A DNA stretch of 64,000 nt from Hellea balneolensis DSM 19091. Lineage in GTDB: Bacteria > Pseudomonadota > Alphaproteobacteria > Caulobacterales > Maricaulaceae. A program made the translations under genes and the position numbers. Location of the stretch: contig NZ_AUAC01000004.1 in NCBI RefSeq assembly GCF_000428525.1, positions 62,001 to 126,000 on the forward strand, written 5' to 3'. Numbering within the stretch: position 1 is the first letter of the stretch; each line of letters starts with the position of its first letter. Below, one piece after another: positions 9,053-19,400 of the stretch. Below the pieces are notes generated by a model. That model did not search any database and was not told the DNA's origin. It saw only the letters and a program-made list of their open reading frames with translations.

Positions 9053-10227
9053 GAGATGACCTCGTGAAAAACTTTACGCGGACCATGCCCCGCTTTTAAA
9101 AATCGGGCTATTGCGCCCACAATCTTATCAGCCGCGTGTCCATCGCCATATATATTTTCGCGTTTCGCACAAAGCGCTTTAAAGTCAGCTGTCCTGGCTT
9201 TGGTTATAGCGGCAATAAGGTTTTTAGGCGTTCCTTTAGCTGTGATAATATTCGGAGAGACTTCACGCCCCTTCTGACGATCCCCAATATTAACTACAGG
9301 CAAACCAAAACTAGCAGCTTCCAAAATGCCGCTTGAACTATTCCCAATCATCATGGCTGCATGTTCCATAGCCGAGTAATAACCTTTTGCGCCCATATGA
9401 CCAATTAACATTTGGCCCTCATTCTCGGCGACGAATTTTTCGATCTTGGCGTTCAAGGCGCGGCCCGCAGTGTCGGCATTAGCCGCGGTAAAGACACAAT
9501 GAATATCTGTTTCTTTTATCACCTCAAAAAGTGCCGCAATTTCCGTCTCTGTCGCGGCCAGATCAAGTGTTACTGGATGATAGGTGATGAGGGCAAAGTC
9601 CCCGCTTTCAGGCAGGCCAAATTGCTGAGCAAGTTCACGTCGGGAAAGCCTTGGCACGACGGCGATATTATCCAGAGCTGGAGCCCCGCTAACAATCACC
9701 CGATCAGGCGGTTCCCCCATTTGGCGGATGCGGGATGCGGCTAATTCAGTAGCGCAACAATGCAGATGTGAAATTTTAGTGAGCATATGGCGCAATACGT
9801 TATCCATGGCCCCTTCGGTTTCCTCGCCGCCATGAAGGTGACAAATAGGAAGACCGCGGGGGACAGCTGCCAAAGCTGCTGCGGCCATTTCAAAACGATC
9901 GCCGAGAACGACTAATATATCCGCCTCAATAGCCTCAAGAGCATTGGCCATACCTTGCGTGGCCCGTCCCATGCTCAGTCCAATATCTTTAGCCGTGTCA
10001 CCAGGCACCAGACATTCAAAATGCGCTGCAATAGGCCAACCGCTTTTTTCGACTTCTGTAAAGGTATAACCAAAATCCTCGGACATATGCATGCCCGTAA
10101 CAAGTAACGATACCTGTATATCCGGGTGAGCCTCAAGTGCCCTCAATACTGGCTGGTAAATTGAAAAATCAGCCCGGCTTGTTGTCAACACAACAACGTC
10201 CCAAGGTTTATTGGGCTCTGTGGCCAT
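9049..10227 (-). CDS. legG: Hydrolysing NDP-sugar 2-epimerase, NeuC/LegG type
   Basis: A 392-residue member of the hydrolysing UDP-N-acetylglucosamine 2-epimerase family. It would release the nucleotide and invert C2 of NDP-2,4-diacetamido-2,4,6-trideoxyglucose, giving the 6-deoxymannose-type substrate of LegI. Visible family features: TTSRADFSIYQPVLRAL at the N-terminus, LVVLGDRFEMAAAALAA, HLHGGEETEGAMDNVLRHM, and the nucleotide-contacting GNSSSGILEAASFGLPVV followed by NIGDRQKGRE. The NeuC-type fold, rather than a PseG-type hydrolase, argues against pseudaminic acid. The start codon overlaps the legI stop (ATGA) and the end overlaps legH, so translation of the three is coupled. Confidence 0.88.
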   Translation of the reverse strand: MATEPNKPWDVVVLTTSRADFSIYQPVLRALEAHPDIQVSLLVTGMHMSEDFGYTFTEVEKSGWPIAAHFECLVPGDTAKDIGLSMGRATQGMANALEAIEADILVVLGDRFEMAAAALAAVPRGLPICHLHGGEETEGAMDNVLRHMLTKISHLHCCATELAASRIRQMGEPPDRVIVSGAPALDNIAVVPRLSRRELAQQFGLPESGDFALITYHPVTLDLAATETEIAALFEVIKETDIHCVFTAANADTAGRALNAKIEKFVAENEGQMLIGHMGAKGYYSAMEHAAMMIGNSSSGILEAASFGLPVVNIGDRQKGREVSPNIITAKGTPKNLIAAITKARTADFKALCAKRENIYGDGHAADKIVGAIARFLKAGHGPRKVFHEVIS

Positions 10228-11270
10228 CAGCCCAAATCATCCATATGAATAACGCTATCGGCGGGAATATCGGCTTTGGCTATACGGCCCACAATTAGCG
10301 GAATTAGTCGCGGCGCAAGACCTGTCCCCGGACGCTTACAAATCAAATCCTTGTCCTCAATGATGGTTCCCGCAGAAATATCACGTGATGAAACGATGGA
10401 ACGCCGCGCGACTTTCGCCGTGTCAAATTCCGATGGCTGCGGACGTTTAACCCCATCGCCGAGTGCGGCTTCGACATCACGTAATTTACGAATGAGATCC
10501 GCAAATTCAGTTGGCTCCAGTGACGCCTTATGGTCAGGTCCCGGCATATTCACATCTAGCGTATAGTGCTTTTCCAGAATTTTTGCGCCTCGCGCGATTG
10601 ACGCCAAAGCAATGGCATCACCCAATGTGTGATCTGACCATCCAACCGGGACATTAAAGGCGGCTGATAATGTATCCATAGCTCGCAAGTTTGCCTCTTT
10701 AGGCGCAGCCGGGTAATTACTGACACAATGTAAAATCGCGAGCGGCGGGTTACCATTTTCCCTTACTGTCGTAACGGCTTCCTCGGTCTCAGCCAGATTT
10801 GCCATGCCTGTCGATATTATCATAGGCTTCCCCTTACCCGCCATATGCGCCAAAAGAGGTAGGTTGGTTAAGTCACCTGATGAGACTTTATACCCTTCAA
10901 CTCCAACCTCTTCGAGCAAATCGGCAGCTTCTTCATCAAAGGGAGTAGACAAAAATACCATTCCAACTTTTCTACAGTATTTTTGGCAAGCCTGCAGGTC
11001 CGCCTTGGAAAGTTCCAAGCGTTTAAGCATCTCAATCTGACTTCCAACTTCGCCGTCATTCCTTTTTTGATAAGCGGCTTTTTCTGCCGTACGAGTCGCA
11101 AGTTTTTCAGCTGAAAAGGTTTGGAATTTCACGGCATCTGCGCCAGATTCGACGGCGACATCTATCATTTTTTTAGCGAGTTCCAGCGAACCATTATGAT
11201 TTACACCAATCTCACCTATAACGATGCAACCTTCTTGTCCATTAAACCAATTTGCAAAAGCGTTTGTCAT
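10227..11270 (-). CDS. legI: N-acetylneuraminate/legionaminic acid synthase
   Basis: A 347-residue NeuB-family synthase that condenses phosphoenolpyruvate with a 6-carbon 2,4-diacetamido sugar to give a nonulosonic acid. The TIM-barrel part shows GEIGVNHNG, SGADAVKFQTF, MIISTGMANL, LHCVSNYPA and the metal-site region GWSDHT. The C-terminal ~60 residues are the antifreeze-like SAF domain (RRSIVSSRDISAGTII...RPGTGLAP) that caps the active site of the partner subunit. It is the first gene of the leftward legI-legG-legH operon; the 118-base gap to the divergent ptmE gene must hold promoters for both arms. Confidence 0.92.
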   Translation of the reverse strand: MTNAFANWFNGQEGCIVIGEIGVNHNGSLELAKKMIDVAVESGADAVKFQTFSAEKLATRTAEKAAYQKRNDGEVGSQIEMLKRLELSKADLQACQKYCRKVGMVFLSTPFDEEAADLLEEVGVEGYKVSSGDLTNLPLLAHMAGKGKPMIISTGMANLAETEEAVTTVRENGNPPLAILHCVSNYPAAPKEANLRAMDTLSAAFNVPVGWSDHTLGDAIALASIARGAKILEKHYTLDVNMPGPDHKASLEPTEFADLIRKLRDVEAALGDGVKRPQPSEFDTAKVARRSIVSSRDISAGTIIEDKDLICKRPGTGLAPRLIPLIVGRIAKADIPADSVIHMDDLG

Positions 11271-11388
11271 AATATCAATACCTTAGACTCTGCCCATTCT
11301 TGTGCGGCCCTCATGAACATTCAAGTTGATTTTTGCAAGTCTATATGTGACGTAGCGGACGAAGGCGCAAATACATCTGGGACTTAAT
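11271..11388. promoter_or_regulatory. Divergent promoter region of the two legionaminic-acid gene arms
   Basis: This 118-base gap separates the start codons of legI (leftward) and ptmE (rightward), so it must contain promoters for both operons. It is AT-richer than the flanking genes and includes TTGATTTTTG and TCTATATG, but I could not pair a -35 and -10 box with correct spacing. No riboswitch or clear operator was recognised. Confidence 0.45.
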
Positions 11389-12480
11389 ATGATTATCAAG
11401 ACCAATAATGTTGAAGTCGAAGCAACGACTCCATTACGCAAGGCCTTGGAAATGTTAGAGGCCTCCCCTGTCAAAATTATTATTGTGCTAGATAGCGATA
11501 GAACACTTGTTGGGACAGTCACTGATGGCGACTTCCGCCGCGCCATATTACGTGGTGATAATATGGACAGCTATGTCATTGATATTGCAAACCGTGAACC
11601 AGTGTCTGTCCATGAAGATCTAAATGCCGGGACGCTTAAATCTCTGATCAGAGAGCGAAATGTGCGTTACATTCCGATTATTGATGATGATGGACGCCTT
11701 AAGGGCATTTATGATGGATCTGTTACCCCTACAAGTTCTGACCTAAAAGTTCCTATTGTCCTCATGGCGGGTGGGTTAGGTCGGCGCCTTATGCCGCTAA
11801 CAGCAGATTGCCCCAAACCGCTTCTTCCACTCGCAGACAAGCCTATTCTTGAGCACATTATCGTCAAATTTCGAGACCAAGGGTATAGACGTTTCTATAT
11901 TTCGATTAACTATCTGGGTCATATGATCGAAGATTATTTTGGGACCGGAAAAAACTGGGGTGTTGAGATTTCTTACCTCAGAGAAAATATGAGATTAGGA
12001 ACAGGCGGAGCGCTCGATTTACTCCCTAATAATATGCAATTTCCATTTTTGGTTATGAATGGTGACCTGATTACCGAAATGGATTTTGATGATATCGTTC
12101 GAAATCACATAGAGGCCGGGGCGGCCGCGACAATGTGCGTGCGCGAATATATGACTGCCGTTCCTTTTGGCGTCGTTAAATTTCATGGCAACACTTATTT
12201 AGACGTGGAAGAAAAACCAACATATACCCATCACATAAATGCTGGAATTTATTGCCTGTCTAAAGACGCGCTTGAGAACATTCCAAGTGGTGAATTTTAT
12301 GACATGCCAACATTATTCGAAGACTTAACAAGCAAACAGCACCCTTGCGGCGTCCATGTTATGCGCGATAGCTGGATCGACATTGGTAACCCGCGGGAAT
12401 ATGAATCAGCGCAAAGCCGTTTTCGCGCCAAAGCCGAAGCTGAAGCCGCAGATAAAAAAGGCCGTAGAATTGATGACTAA
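11389..12480 (+). CDS. ptmE: CBS-domain sugar-1-phosphate nucleotidyltransferase (PtmE type)
   Basis: A 363-residue protein with two N-terminal CBS repeats (about residues 1-115) fused to a nucleotidyltransferase domain. The latter opens with VLMAGGLGRRLMPLT, followed by the PKPLLPLADKP lysine block and the metal-binding VMNGDL. This architecture matches Campylobacter PtmE, which makes GDP-glucosamine (GDP-GlcNAc route) for legionaminic acid. It therefore suggests GDP-activated rather than UDP-activated intermediates here (inference). The CBS pair may sense an adenylate or nucleotide. The protein is the first gene of the rightward arm, and its stop overlaps the legB start by eight bases. Confidence 0.85.
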   Translation: MIIKTNNVEVEATTPLRKALEMLEASPVKIIIVLDSDRTLVGTVTDGDFRRAILRGDNMDSYVIDIANREPVSVHEDLNAGTLKSLIRERNVRYIPIIDDDGRLKGIYDGSVTPTSSDLKVPIVLMAGGLGRRLMPLTADCPKPLLPLADKPILEHIIVKFRDQGYRRFYISINYLGHMIEDYFGTGKNWGVEISYLRENMRLGTGGALDLLPNNMQFPFLVMNGDLITEMDFDDIVRNHIEAGAAATMCVREYMTAVPFGVVKFHGNTYLDVEEKPTYTHHINAGIYCLSKDALENIPSGEFYDMPTLFEDLTSKQHPCGVHVMRDSWIDIGNPREYESAQSRFRAKAEAEAADKKGRRIDD

Positions 12481-13702
12481 TTCACCACTTTCTAAAACAG
12501 CAACAGGCCGTGACAGCTCAATGTTTACGAGCGACCTTTCCGAGGTCGATAAAGCCATTAGAGATGCCGTAAAAGGTGCGCGCATATTGGCTGTAGGCGC
12601 TGCGGGCTCCATTGGTTCAAATACGGTGCATACGCTCGTAAAATATGCCCCCAAAGCACTTCATGTTGTGGATCAAAATGAGAATGCTCTGGCTGAACTT
12701 GTCAGGGAACTTCGCTCCTCTCCTGAAGGATTGGATGTAGAGGACTTTAGAACCTTACCTCTAGACTATGGCTCAGCAGCCACCAAACTTTTAATGACAG
12801 CAGACGGGCCTTACGACCGCATTTTAAACTTTGCCGCCATTAAACATGTCCGCTCGGAAAAAGACCCCTTCTCTATTCTGCAAATGCTTGATACCAATAT
12901 CGTCAAGCAAGCGCGTCTGCGCCGTTGGATAGCCGAAACGTCACCTGACGCCGACTACTTTTCAGTCTCGACAGACAAAGCCGCTAACCCAGTATCCTTT
13001 ATGGGAGCCACTAAGCGTATTATGGAGCATGTGCTTTTTGACGGCGCACGCGAAGCCGGGATGACCGGTAAAATTACAACAGCACGTTTTGCCAATGTCG
13101 CCTATTCCAACGGCTCGCTTTTGCAAAGTTTTGAAAACCGCCTTGCGCGTGGCGAACCTCTTGCTTCCCCGCTAAATATTGACCGGTACTTTGTCAGTCT
13201 CCAAGAATCGGGACACATTTGTACATTGGCGTCAATCATTCCGCCGCATGCACATATCGCAATTCCTCGCCTAGACCCCAAAGAGCACCTTGTGCCGCTT
13301 CAACAAGTGGCGGAAGCTTTCCTCGCACATCATGGTTTAAAACCTGAGTTTTTTGAGGATGAACGCACAGCCTGTACCTCTGTTGAAGCCTGCAAGGCCA
13401 AAGGCAAATACCCGCTTCTCCTTACCCAGGCGAATACGGCAGGTGAAAAGCCTTATGAGGAATTTGTCGGTAAGCGCGAAACAACGGCAGAAATTGGCCT
13501 GCCCAATATGCTCGCCGTGCCTTATGCAGGCGTGCAGCAAGGCTCGATGACAGAAGTTTTGACGCGGCTTGATAAGGTCGTTGCTGGCAAGGACGAAGCT
13601 TCAAACTCCAAAGACGCGATTAAAGGCATCATTGGCTCCATAGAACCTGATTTCATGGAAAGCCATATTGAGAGTAAACTGAATTTGGATCAACGGGTCT
13701 AA
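12473..13702 (+). CDS. legB: NDP-N-acetylglucosamine 4,6-dehydratase (CapD/LegB type)
   Basis: A 409-residue short-chain dehydrogenase/reductase-type 4,6-dehydratase. The NAD-binding motif is GAAGSIGSN (shortly after residue 40). The catalytic segment reads STDKAANPVSFMGATKR, in which Met replaces the usual Tyr, as in the CapD/FlaA1 group. It would convert NDP-GlcNAc to the 4-keto-6-deoxy sugar used by LegC. The start is ATG 12473, which overlaps ptmE by eight bases; an upstream in-frame start at 12356 lies deep inside ptmE and is rejected. It is longer than the ~330-residue inverting dehydratases, with a ~90-residue C-terminal extension. Confidence 0.83.
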   Translation: MTNSPLSKTATGRDSSMFTSDLSEVDKAIRDAVKGARILAVGAAGSIGSNTVHTLVKYAPKALHVVDQNENALAELVRELRSSPEGLDVEDFRTLPLDYGSAATKLLMTADGPYDRILNFAAIKHVRSEKDPFSILQMLDTNIVKQARLRRWIAETSPDADYFSVSTDKAANPVSFMGATKRIMEHVLFDGAREAGMTGKITTARFANVAYSNGSLLQSFENRLARGEPLASPLNIDRYFVSLQESGHICTLASIIPPHAHIAIPRLDPKEHLVPLQQVAEAFLAHHGLKPEFFEDERTACTSVEACKAKGKYPLLLTQANTAGEKPYEEFVGKRETTAEIGLPNMLAVPYAGVQQGSMTEVLTRLDKVVAGKDEASNSKDAIKGIIGSIEPDFMESHIESKLNLDQRV

Positions 13703-13704
13703 TT

Positions 13705-14895
13705 ATGTCAGACGATTTTATCCCGCTCGCCATACCAAACATTACCGAAGCCGAAGGGGCTAACCTGCAAAAATGTATTGAAACAACTTTTGTTTCGACA
13801 GTAGGTGAATTTGTTGTCGAATTTGAAGAGCGAGTGGCAAAGCTCTCGGGCACCTATTTTGAGCCTGACAGCACTCTTGGCTCTTGCGGCGGTATTGCCA
13901 TGGGCGCCGGGACGATGGCCCTACATATGGCGATGCATGGCTGCAATATCGGACAAGGCGATCTAGTCATTTGCCCCAGCTTCACTTTCATAGCCAGTGC
14001 TAATTCCATCCGGCATGCCAATGCGCGGCCGTGGCTCTTTGACGTCAATCCTGACAGTTGGACAATTGATACGAAACAAGTCGCCGAGGCTTTAAGAAAT
14101 AAAACACATCGCGACGCAGAAGGCGTGCTTCGCCACACTAAATCAGGTGACCGCGTCGCCGCTATTATGCCTGTTTATACGCTAGGCACACCTGCCGATA
14201 TGGAAGAGATTATCGCCCTGTCAGAAGAATACAGCCTCCCCATTATTGCAGATGCCGCCGCCGCCATTGGCGTGGATTATAAAGGTAAGCCCATTGGAGA
14301 TATGGCCGACTTCACCTGCTATAGTTTTAACGGAAATAAAACCATCACTAGCGGCGGAGGCGGTATGGTGGTCGGGCGCAATCGCGAGATTATGAACCGC
14401 ATCAAGCATGTTTCGACCACAGCCCGCGTTTGGCCAAATTACGACCATGACGAGGTCGGCTATAATTACCGCATGACGAATATTGAGGCCGCTGTCGGCT
14501 GCGCCCAACTTGATCGCCTCGAAGACTTCGTTACTGCCAAGCAGAAAATTCGGCGGACTTATGACTCTGAATTTGCGGATGTAAAAGGAATATCGCCATT
14601 TCCTTATCCAGATGATCGCGGATCAACTTGTTGGTTTTCAGGCTTTGTCGTTGAGGATAAAAACCTGCCTCAACCTGAGCAGATATGCGCGAAGCTTGGT
14701 CACCAGCGCATTCAAGCCCGTATCTTTTGGAAACCCGTTCATATGCAAGTGCCATATGCGGACACACCTATGGAGGCCTGCCCCTATAGCGAAGATGTTT
14801 ATAAACGTATCGTTACTTTGCCCTGTTCAACACAGCTTACACCAGAACAACAAGCGCGCGTTATTAGAGCTGTCAAAGAAATTTTGGCCACATGA
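13705..14895 (+). CDS. legC: LegC-type DegT/DnrJ/EryC1 aminotransferase
   Basis: A 396-residue PLP-dependent sugar aminotransferase. The PLP lysine is K212 in FNGNKTITSGGGG. Other family blocks are the GTMALHMAMHGCNI helix, ICPSFTFIASAN and DAAAAIGVDYKG (aspartate for the pyridine nitrogen). It would transfer an amino group from glutamate to C4 of the 4-keto-6-deoxy sugar made by LegB. The start lies two bases after the legB stop. Its end overlaps legF by ATGA, so legB-legC-legF are tightly coupled. Confidence 0.9.
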   Translation: MSDDFIPLAIPNITEAEGANLQKCIETTFVSTVGEFVVEFEERVAKLSGTYFEPDSTLGSCGGIAMGAGTMALHMAMHGCNIGQGDLVICPSFTFIASANSIRHANARPWLFDVNPDSWTIDTKQVAEALRNKTHRDAEGVLRHTKSGDRVAAIMPVYTLGTPADMEEIIALSEEYSLPIIADAAAAIGVDYKGKPIGDMADFTCYSFNGNKTITSGGGGMVVGRNREIMNRIKHVSTTARVWPNYDHDEVGYNYRMTNIEAAVGCAQLDRLEDFVTAKQKIRRTYDSEFADVKGISPFPYPDDRGSTCWFSGFVVEDKNLPQPEQICAKLGHQRIQARIFWKPVHMQVPYADTPMEACPYSEDVYKRIVTLPCSTQLTPEQQARVIRAVKEILAT

Positions 14896-15575
14896 GAATA
14901 GCCGCATTCATCCTCGCTCGGGCCGGCAGTAAAGGTCTGCCTGGCAAAAATATTATCGACTTTATGGGGAAGCCCCTTATCGCCTGGAGTATCGATGCCG
15001 CGAGGGGGTGCGAACACATCAGCGATATTATCGTCTCAACGGACGGCGAAAAAATCGCGCAAACCGCGCGCGATCATGGGTGCGAGGTGATGATGCGCGG
15101 TGAAGACCTGTCTAATGATACAGCACTCCCCAAAGACGCCATTCGCTACCATCTCTCTCAAATGGACACGCAACCTGATATAACAGTTCTCCTGCAACCT
15201 ACATCCCCTTTGCGAACGTCAGAAGATATCACCAATTGCCTGACGCCGCTCCTCACTGAAGGTCACGACTCTGCGGCGACCTTTATGAAAGCGCCCAAAA
15301 GCCCTTACCATGCATGGACGGAAGAAAGCGGCACACCCTCACCCTTTGTGAGCGGATTTAATCCATGGCAGCCCCGCCAAGCTTTAGCGCCAACTTTCTG
15401 TCTGAACGGCGCCTGCTATGCGGTTAAGACCGACATCTTCCTCGCGGATGACACTCATAGTTTTCTGCCAGGAAAAGCCAAAATGGTGCTTATGCCTGAT
15501 GAGCGCTCTGTGGACATCGACACCAAATTAGACTTAGATATTGCTGCGGCCATCTATAAGGCCACGCAAACCTAA
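14892..15575 (+). CDS. legF: CMP-nonulosonate (CMP-legionaminate) cytidylyltransferase
   Basis: A 227-residue NeuA-family enzyme that activates a nonulosonic acid with CTP. The P-loop-like start is ILARAGSKGLPGKNI, followed by IVSTDGEKIA, LLQPTSPLR and the C-terminal VDIDTKLDLDIA metal-site strand. In this context the substrate is most likely legionaminic acid rather than neuraminic acid. The start is inside the legC stop (ATGA), and the next gene begins eight bases after its own stop. Confidence 0.9.
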   Translation: MRIAAFILARAGSKGLPGKNIIDFMGKPLIAWSIDAARGCEHISDIIVSTDGEKIAQTARDHGCEVMMRGEDLSNDTALPKDAIRYHLSQMDTQPDITVLLQPTSPLRTSEDITNCLTPLLTEGHDSAATFMKAPKSPYHAWTEESGTPSPFVSGFNPWQPRQALAPTFCLNGACYAVKTDIFLADDTHSFLPGKAKMVLMPDERSVDIDTKLDLDIAAAIYKATQT

Positions 15576-15583
15576 GGTATATT

Positions 15584-16426
15584 GTGGACGCCACACCTAA
15601 AATTACGGTTATCACCCGCACCAAAGACCGTCCTCGACTGCTCGCAAGGGTAGCCAAGGGGCTGGAACTACAAAGCTATGACAGTTTTGAGTGGTTGATT
15701 GTCAATGATGGCGGCATAGCGCCTGGCATTCAATCCACGCTTCATCCGCGCATCATTAACCTGCCCGAAAACCTCGGGCGGGCGGGGGCCGCAGATGCTG
15801 GCCTGCAAGACGCCAAGGGCGAATACGTCCTGTTCCATGATGATGATGACAGCTTACATGAGCGCGCGCTGGAAAAACTGGCCAAAGCTTTGGACAATGC
15901 CCCTGACTGTGTCGGCGCGATTTGTGGTTATGAGGTTATCCATGAAGATACGGCGAGCGGGGATTTCAAACCAACAGGCGCAAGAGAAAGTCATATTCCT
16001 GCCCTCCCACCTACCCTGAATGATTTAGCTTTCGCCAATACACTGCTGACCATTTCAACATTATTCAGGCGAGACGCCGCCATCAAAGCAGGCGGCATGA
16101 CGCTCACTCTCGACGCACTCGAAGATTGGGACCTCTGGCTTCGCTTAATGCTCGAGGGCGACTTTGTGTTAGTCAAAGAAGCCTTAGCCTATCAGCATCT
16201 GAGAGCGGAAGCAGAGGACGCTTATGCACAATCCGCAAAAGCCGAACATGATGCGGCGCGCATTCGCTTGCTTAATCACTATCTGCGCGAGGATATAAAG
16301 TCCGGCAAACAAGGTCTCGGCCATCTCATGAATGTTCAAAACCGCCAAACGATTGAAGAGCTCTCCGCTCTTACAGGGTCACTGCGAAAAGCAAAACGCC
16401 GCCTCATGTTCTGGCGGCGCAATTAA
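15584..16426 (+). CDS. Family 2 glycosyltransferase
   Basis: A 280-residue GT-A-fold glycosyltransferase. The N-terminus ITVITRTKDRPRLL and WLIVNDGG are the nucleotide-sugar-binding strands, and the metal-binding aspartates occur in FHDDDDS near residue 90. LEDWDLWLRL supplies the ED motif with the probable catalytic base. The C-terminus is basic (KAKRRLMFWRRN). GTG 15584 is preferred because AAGG at 15574-15577 is well placed. It is the last gene of the ptmE-legB-legC-legF arm, so it is a candidate transferase for a sugar of the same glycan, but donor and acceptor cannot be read from sequence. Confidence 0.82.
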   Translation: MDATPKITVITRTKDRPRLLARVAKGLELQSYDSFEWLIVNDGGIAPGIQSTLHPRIINLPENLGRAGAADAGLQDAKGEYVLFHDDDDSLHERALEKLAKALDNAPDCVGAICGYEVIHEDTASGDFKPTGARESHIPALPPTLNDLAFANTLLTISTLFRRDAAIKAGGMTLTLDALEDWDLWLRLMLEGDFVLVKEALAYQHLRAEAEDAYAQSAKAEHDAARIRLLNHYLREDIKSGKQGLGHLMNVQNRQTIEELSALTGSLRKAKRRLMFWRRN

Positions 16427-16448
16427 ATTTTCAGTTTTAGGACTGACT

Positions 16449-19400
16449 TTAAATCAACGCATCCATATCAAAGACATCGATGATATCAGCAGAGAAAGCG
16501 TCTGAGTCATCCAAAGCTTCTCCCGCTAGCGGAGGTGCCGAAGGCGCTGTTCCACTAAAGTCAAAGTTAGATGCATCAAGGTCAGATAGATTCTGTCCAA
16601 CTATTGTTAGCGTGTTACCACCGCCAAAGTTAAAGATCACATTACTGCCTGCATCGGCACCGAGCGCTTGGAGAGAAGCCCAATCCGTAACGGTGCCACC
16701 GAGAATATAAATAAGCTCATTCGTCGTGAAGCCGCTAATCACATCGGCCCCATCAACAACTTCATCATAGCCAAAGCTATCAACGCCCGCACCACCATTA
16801 AGGCTATCATTGCCATTTCCGCCCGCGAGGTAGTCATCTCCGCCATTACCGAGTAAAACGTCGTCGCCCGCGCTGCCTGTTATACTGTCGTCAAATCCTG
16901 ACCCGAGAACTCGTTCAATTGAAATGTAAGTGTCACCTGCAGCTTCTCCCCCAGTGCCGCCAGATCCGCCTATGAGCATATCAACAATAACGCCTGAACT
17001 AGCCGCGAGGTAGTTTACAGTATCGAAATCAGCTCCCCCATCAAAAACATCTCCGCCGGCGCCGCCATAGAAGAAATCATTGCCGGCGCCGCCTGACATA
17101 ACGTCATTCCCGTTTTGGCCAAAAAGGATATCAACACCGTCGCCGCCATTGATTGTGTCATCACCTTCTCCGCCAAGAATTCGGTCATTCCCGCCCGCAC
17201 CGTTCAGCGTGTCATTACCGTCTTCGCCATAGAGGCGGTTAGCCTGGGCGTCGCCTGTGATATCGTCGTCAAAATCAGAACCAAAAACCCATTCAATGCT
17301 GTTAAAGCTGTCGCCCATAGCATCCCCAATAGTGCCTCCAGATGCGAGGTTTAGGGTGATGCCAGAATCTGCATCAGAATAATACGCACTATCAATACCT
17401 GTTCCACCAAAAAGCGTATCTGCGCCTTTGCCGCCAAAGAGACGGTCATTACCTGAACTTCCGTCCAATGTATCATCGCCATTGCCGCCGCGCAGTTCAT
17501 TACCGCTGCTATTACCTGTCAGATTGTCATTAAAATTTGATCCGTAAACGGCTTCGATACCAAAATAAGTATCACCGTCCGCATCACCACCTGTTCCCCC
17601 TGAGGCAAGATTTACTGTAACAGCCGATGTCGCAAAGACATAATTGGCAATATCAAAGCCGGTACCGCCATTGAGCTGGTCGGTGCCACTCGATCCATAA
17701 AGCGTATCATTACCAGCGTCCCCGCGCTGAATATCATTACCATCGCCGCCATAAATACGATCAATACCGCCGCCGCCATTAATCGTGTCATTACCATCCT
17801 CACCATAGAAAAACTCATTTGCCGAGGAACCGGTGACAACGTCATTAAAATTGGACAGATAATAACGCTCTATACTGCTAAATGTATCGCCAATAGCTTC
17901 CCCCACGGTACCGCCTGTATCCACGTTAAACCGAATACCCGTCAATGCCCCGCGGTAATCTACACTGTCAAAGCCAGCATCGCCATTAAGAGCATCCGCG
18001 CCCTCGCCGCCAATGAGGCGGTCAGCACCATCACCGCCATTAATAACGTCATCGCCCGCAAGACCGTCAATAATATCATTACCGCCCAGGCCGTTCAGAA
18101 CATCATCGCCGGCTGTGCCAACTTCATTGTCATTACCTTCGGTAAAGACAGGACCGCCCCCGCCAGGGGCAAGAGTCACATCACCATCGGTAAAGCGCGC
18201 AAATTCGATGTTAGACAGCGTATCAGTTCCCTCGCCTGTGATGGTCCAAGTACCATCTCCATTATCTGTAATCGTGTAACTTGACTGCGCGCCATTATAG
18301 ACGGCGTAATCCGTGCCGTCGCCGCCATCAAGAATGTCATTACCTGCATTCCCTTCAAGCTCATTATTCGCATCGTTACCGGTGATTGTATCATTGCCAG
18401 ACCCGCCAATGGCATTTTCAATGATTGTTCCAACAGCTATGGAAATTAGATTTACAAGCGCAGCACCGCCATTATCGCCAACGCTTGAGAAAACGGCAAA
18501 ATCACCACTCGGCATGAGGTTTATGGTTTGATCCGTACCGTAGATAGAAACGTCAAATGTATCAATTCCACCCGTATCGTAGATAGAAAATGATGGCGGC
18601 CGAATGCCTTGTGCAGCCCATACATCAAAGTCATAAATTGAGCCGGCTTCCGTTGCGTTTGCGCCATAAGTAGTATTGCCGCCGCGAGTGGAAGCTGCTG
18701 TGCCGTATAGATCATGAATCGCTAATAAATCAGCAACTTGCAAACCTAGAACCAAACGAGACGTCCCTGAATTCGACTCTGCTTGGCTATGATATGACAT
18801 GACTGTGTGGTTCCATGTATCTTGTGTAAAAGCGTTATCAATGCCGTATGTGGAACTCCCATTATAAGGGCCGCCATGACCAAGACCGAGCGTATGCCCT
18901 ATTTCATGCAGATATGTTTGATATGAATATGAATTTATATCATCGCCATATGTCCCTATCCACTGGCTTTGGCTGACATTGATCGTTGAAGAAGTAATGG
19001 TGCGGTCGCCATTCGCATTAGACGTTGTCTGACTTGACGAGTAAGCACCGCTATCTGTATCAATAAAAGATATATCCCCTGTTGTACCTGTGACTTGCTG
19101 GAACACTAAGCCTGTGACCTCAGCCCAAGCCTCTAAAGCTTTAATGATCAAAGCCTGCACATTATCTGTTCCGCCTGTTCCATCAGGAATACCGTCCATA
19201 TTATAAGTAATAACAGGTTGATCCCAATAAGAGCGCGGCGAGAAACCGTCAGTCAAAAAATCCGCAATCTGCGTGTTTGTAAAATCAACTCGATTATTGT
19301 CTTCACTGGCAGAAACCATATAGCCACCAGTTGAAGAATTCCATCCATCGGCAGCCAAAAAGTAAGTTCCAGTCTCAGTTGCCGTAAAGGTTAGCCTAGA

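Noticed and set aside
12356-12472. Longer form of the dehydratase starting inside ptmE
   Set aside because: The extra residues are ptmE read in another frame; ATG 12473 fits the family and the operon overlap.
16397-16419. Hairpin CGCCGCC/GGCGGCG at the end of the GT2 gene as a terminator
   Set aside because: It lies within coding sequence and is followed by CAATTAAATTTT rather than a T-run; weak evidence only.
17115-18531. Several open frames opposite the RTX region
   Set aside because: They arise from the repetitive, biased codons of the RTX repeats and have low-complexity products with no start signals.
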